Of a DNA stretch of 64,000 nt, positions 60,953 through 64,000 are shown one piece after another. Source of the DNA: Hymenobacter convexus (GTDB lineage: Bacteria; Bacteroidota; Bacteroidia; Cytophagales; Hymenobacteraceae); NCBI RefSeq assembly GCF_030580955.1, contig NZ_JAUQON010000006.1:329332-393331 (forward strand), read 5' to 3'. Each line of letters begins with the position of its first letter. Within the stretch, counting starts at the first letter, position 1. Both the position numbers and the translations under genes were made by a program. The notes under the pieces are model-generated. The model was not told the origin of the DNA. It saw only the letters and a list, made by a program, of their open reading frames with translations, and did no database searches.

Positions 60953-63900
60953 TTACCGACGGGCCTGCGCGCCGGCTGCCTCCAGCCGCCGCAGCCGCGC
61001 CTCGAAGGCTTCGGTGGTGGCCGTGGTTTCAGCTTTCAGGGCAGTGTTTTGCTGCTTCAGCGCCTCAATCTGGGCCTGCTGCTCCTTGAGGGCCTCAATG
61101 AGCACGGGCGTAAGCTGGGCGTAGTTCACGCTTTTGTAACCCTGCGCGTCGGTAAACACCAGCTCGGGGTACACCTTTTCCAGCTCCTGGGCGATGAGGC
61201 CCACCTGCCCGGCGCCGGCTTTGCCGCCGCGCTGCACGCCCAGTGCGTTCCACTCGTAGCGCACCCCGCGCAGGGCCAACACCGAGGCCAGGGCCGCGCC
61301 GATGGGGCGCACGTGGGTTTTGAAGCGGGCGTCGGAGGTGTAGGTCACATTGGTGGCTTGCACGTTGCCGTTAACCTTAAAGAGCAGCCCGCCGCTGCCG
61401 CTGCCTTCCACGTTCAGCACGCCGCTGATGCTGCGCAAGCGGGTGGAGTAGTCCACGCCGCTGGTTTCAGCGAAGTCGATGTAGGGCGTGACAGCCGTGC
61501 CGCCGCCGCGCAGCTCGATGTTGGGGTTGGCGGTGGGCAGGCCGCTGATGAGAACCCCGGTGCCGCTGCTCACCCCACCATTGCCGGTGAGCACGTGCAG
61601 GCCCGCGGCCGGGGCCGGGGTGCCGATGCCCACGTTGGCCCCGTTGCCCAGCACCACGGTGTTGCTGGTGGTCAGCGTGACGTTGGCCCCGAGGGCAGTG
61701 GCGTTGTCGAGGGCCCCGCTGCCCTGGGCCGGGCCGCTGTTGTAGCCCAGGGCCGTGTTGTTGCTGCCCGTGGTGTTGTAGACACCGGCGGTGGCCCCGA
61801 AGAAGGCGTTGAAGTTGCCCCCGGTGTTGCCGTTGCCGCTGAAAGCTCCCTCAAACGTATTGTAGCCGCCGGTGGTGTTGGCGTTGCCGCTGGCGTAGCC
61901 GCTGAACGCGTTGTTGTTGCCCGAAGTGCTGCCCGAGCCGGCGGCGTAGCCGATGAACTGGTTTTTCGCGCCCGTGCTCACGGCCCCGGCGGCGTAGCCC
62001 AGGGCAATGTTGTTGCCGCCGGTGTTCTGCCCGATGTTGAGGCCCCCGTCGGCCCGCACGCCCAGGCCCACCACGGTGCCGATGTTGCCCCCGTTGCCGG
62101 TGAGGGCGGTGGTGATGCTGGCATTGGCCGCCGTGAGGGTGCCGCCCACCGTGCCGTTGCCGCTAATGTTGAAGTTGCTGCTAGCCTGCTGCGTGGTCGT
62201 GTTCTGGATGAAGCTCGTGCCAAAGGCCGCAGTGGCACTGCTGCTGCCCAGGTTGCCGCTGGCGTCGGTCGTCACCACGCCCGCCGTACTCAACCCCCGC
62301 AGGCGGGTGCTGCCGTTCACGTCGAGCGTGGCCGTGGGGCTGGTGCCGATGCCCACGTTGCCGGTGCTGCCGATGGCCAGGCCGGTGCTGCCGCCGTTGC
62401 CCACGAGTTTGTAGGCCGCCAGGTTCAGGTTCTGGGTAGCCGTGTGGTTGCCCAGGTTGTCGCCGGGCACGTTGATGAAGTTGCTGGCGTCGAGCACCGG
62501 GGCCGCGTACACGGGGTTTTGGGTGATGGTGAGGCTGCCGTTGCCGGAGTTGGCCCCGGCCGTCATCGTAATGGCCGAGCTGCCCGTCGGCGTCACCCAC
62601 GACGAGCCGCCCCCGCCGCTGGAAAAGCCGTTGCTGCCGCCGCCGCCGTAGTAGCCGCCCCCGCCGCCGCCCCCGGCGGTGCCCCCGCCGTAGCCGCCCT
62701 GGCCCAGGCTGCCGCCGGGCGAGCCGCCGGCTGCTTGCGTGGCCCCGGTGCCGGGATTGTTGCCGCCCGTGCCGTTGCCCCCGTTGGGGGCCCCGCCACG
62801 CCCCCCCTGCGAGCCGCCCTGGATGTAGGAGGCCCCGCCCCCGCCCCCGGCCACCAGCAGGCGGTCGGCCAGCGTGCCGCCGCTGCTGCGCAGGTCGGTG
62901 GCCCCGCCGCCGCTGCCACCGGTGTAGTTCACCCCGCCCCCGCCATTGAAGCTGCCGGCAATGGAACCACTGGCCGAGACGTACCCAGCCTCACCCACAT
63001 AAATCTGGAATACCTGGCCCGCCGTCACGGCCAGCGTGGCCTGCACCCGCGCCCCCAGGCCGCCCCGGTTCTGGTAATAGGTTTCATCCCCGCCCGAGGC
63101 TCCGCGCGCATCGATGGCCAGGCGCGTGACGCCGTAGGGCACGGTGTAAGTTTGCGGCCCGCCGGTGTAGCCGAAGGTCAGGGTTTCCTGGTACACCGGC
63201 TCGGTCGTAGTCAGGGCTTCCGTCCAACTGGTGCCGTTCCAGGTATTGAGCTTTTTGGTGTTGGTGTTGTAGATGGTGAGGCCCGCCGCCGGGCTGGCAA
63301 TGGCGTTGCGCTGCGTCGTGTTCAGGCGGGGCGGCAGCAGGCCCTTGGTGGTGCTGTTCACGTCGAGCGCGGCCGAGGCATCGGGGGCGCCCATGCCAAT
63401 GCCCACGCTGCCGTTGCCCTGAATGCGCATCAACTCGGTGCCGTCGCCGTTCTTACCCCCGGCGTAAAACACGTGCCGGTCGGCGGTGGTCAGCACGTGG
63501 TAGTTGAACTGGTTGCCGCTCACGCCCAGGCCGTAATGGTCGTTGCCGCCGCCGCCGTAGAGGGTCAGCTTGGGCTCAGTGGCGTTGGGGCTGATGCTCA
63601 GGCGCGTGAGCGGGGCGGTGGTGCCGATGCCCACATTGCCGCTCACGAGGCTGTTGCCGCCCACCACACTGTTGCCCGTCACGGTGCCGGTGCCGCCAAT
63701 GGTGCCGTCGCCGGTGATGTTGAAGTTGGCCCCCACCTGCGGGGTGGTTTGGCTCCGAATCACGCCCGCGATGTTGCGGGGGTCCAGGTAAGGCGCCGGC
63801 AGGTTGGGGGGCACGGAGTTGTCCGTGAAGGTTACGTAGCCGTTGCCGCCCTGAAAACCCTGGGTGTGGGCCACGGCGCTGGTGCCGGCCCCCGCATACG

Positions 63901-64000
63901 ACGAGCCGCCGCCGCCGCCCGCCCCGTCGCCTGCCCCGCCGCCGCCGCCGTAGTAGCCGCCGCCGCCGCCGCCGCCGTAGTCGCCACCGCCGCTGCCGCC
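60953..64000 (-). CDS. Glycine-rich adhesin with Peptidase_S74 tail (5' end outside window)
   Basis: Partial: the frame is open to the right edge, so more than 1,015 codons. Two glycine-rich regions (one around 62,590-62,960, one at 63,880-64,000: GGGGGGYYGGGG-type) flank beta-rich segments with GNVGIGT repeats and hexapeptide-like NTTGSNNTALGYNS repeats as in trimeric adhesins. The C-terminus has an intramolecular-chaperone S74 domain (YTSDARFKTHVRPIG, VGLIAQELEKVYPELVF, VNYAQLTPVLIEALKEQQ) and a coiled coil. Probably a surface fibre that trims itself after folding. GTG 63874 is not the true start. Confidence 0.85.
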   Translation of the reverse strand, partial: GGSGGGDYGGGGGGGYYGGGGGAGDGAGGGGGSSYAGAGTSAVAHTQGFQGGNGYVTFTDNSVPPNLPAPYLDPRNIAGVIRSQTTPQVGANFNITGDGTIGGTGTVTGNSVVGGNSLVSGNVGIGTTAPLTRLSISPNATEPKLTLYGGGGNDHYGLGVSGNQFNYHVLTTADRHVFYAGGKNGDGTELMRIQGNGSVGIGMGAPDASAALDVNSTTKGLLPPRLNTTQRNAIASPAAGLTIYNTNTKKLNTWNGTSWTEALTTTEPVYQETLTFGYTGGPQTYTVPYGVTRLAIDARGASGGDETYYQNRGGLGARVQATLAVTAGQVFQIYVGEAGYVSASGSIAGSFNGGGGVNYTGGSGGGATDLRSSGGTLADRLLVAGGGGGASYIQGGSQGGRGGAPNGGNGTGGNNPGTGATQAAGGSPGGSLGQGGYGGGTAGGGGGGGYYGGGGSNGFSSGGGGSSWVTPTGSSAITMTAGANSGNGSLTITQNPVYAAPVLDASNFINVPGDNLGNHTATQNLNLAAYKLVGNGGSTGLAIGSTGNVGIGTSPTATLDVNGSTRLRGLSTAGVVTTDASGNLGSSSATAAFGTSFIQNTTTQQASSNFNISGNGTVGGTLTAANASITTALTGNGGNIGTVVGLGVRADGGLNIGQNTGGNNIALGYAAGAVSTGAKNQFIGYAAGSGSTSGNNNAFSGYASGNANTTGGYNTFEGAFSGNGNTGGNFNAFFGATAGVYNTTGSNNTALGYNSGPAQGSGALDNATALGANVTLTTSNTVVLGNGANVGIGTPAPAAGLHVLTGNGGVSSGTGVLISGLPTANPNIELRGGGTAVTPYIDFAETSGVDYSTRLRSISGVLNVEGSGSGGLLFKVNGNVQATNVTYTSDARFKTHVRPIGAALASVLALRGVRYEWNALGVQRGGKAGAGQVGLIAQELEKVYPELVFTDAQGYKSVNYAQLTPVLIEALKEQQAQIEALKQQNTALKAETTATTEAFEARLRRLEAAGAQARR

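Overview
The window comes from a high-GC member of the Bacteroidota, most likely Hymenobacter or a close relative in the Cytophagales. The signs are type IX secretion (T9SS) C-terminal sorting domains, a SusC-like/TonB receptor with a carboxypeptidase-regulatory N-terminus, LytS/LytTR signalling, Bacteroidota promoters (TTTG/TAnnTTTG), start sites without Shine-Dalgarno sequences, and RHS proteins of the Bacteroidota type. The genus is inferred from protein style only; there is no rRNA here.

Positions 1-18,850 are ordinary chromosome: class I fructose-bisphosphate aldolase, an OmpA-type lipoprotein, a T9SS-secreted protein, a TonB-dependent receptor, an MBL-fold hydrolase, two small beta-barrel-like proteins with a lipoprotein phosphoesterase, a DinB/MDMPI-like protein, a LytTR/LytS two-component operon, an alpha/beta hydrolase, a trans-sulfuration PLP enzyme, a DUF2167 protein and a VTT-domain membrane protein. 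Two REP-like inverted repeats and a perfect 42-bp palindromic terminator lie between genes.

At 18,852-18,925 is tRNA-Arg(ACG). Its last 15 bases recur at 56,558-56,572, directly behind a tyrosine integrase (55,147-56,388). The two copies bound a 37.7-kb integrated element. It has no recognisable relaxase, conjugation, capsid, portal or terminase gene. It does carry: a three-gene operon headed by a 611-aa protein and a 2,978-aa polyvalent-type protein (ParB/DdrB-like domain, RadC-like JAB metalloprotease domain, LPD-like C-terminus); phage-type regulators (Rha, BRO-N, three HTH proteins); a 492-aa protein with motifs A, B and C of a family-A (Pol I/T7 RNA polymerase type) palm; and, just behind that gene, a 1-kb non-coding array of about ten unrelated short repeat families, mostly dyad-symmetric and mostly repeated at about 22 bp. 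Recurrent GTATCTT promoter boxes precede several element genes. Cargo includes a truncated ABC-3C-like defence gene, a polymorphic toxin system (LRR-PA14-RHS toxin of 2,175 aa, its immunity gene and a 1,194-aa RHS partner), and a DUF1828-like two-gene module next to the integrase.

Right of attR (56,573-64,000) the chromosome resumes with a terminator, a serine recombinase beside a possible crossover site, small lipoproteins and secreted proteins, a T9SS cargo protein, and the 3' part of a large glycine-rich adhesin with a Peptidase_S74 chaperone tail that runs off the window.

Working picture (inference): a tRNA-borne element that may replicate autonomously from its polymerase and repeat array, is regulated like a temperate phage, encodes a virion- or transfer-delivered polyvalent protein, and probably borrows its particle or transfer machinery from elsewhere.
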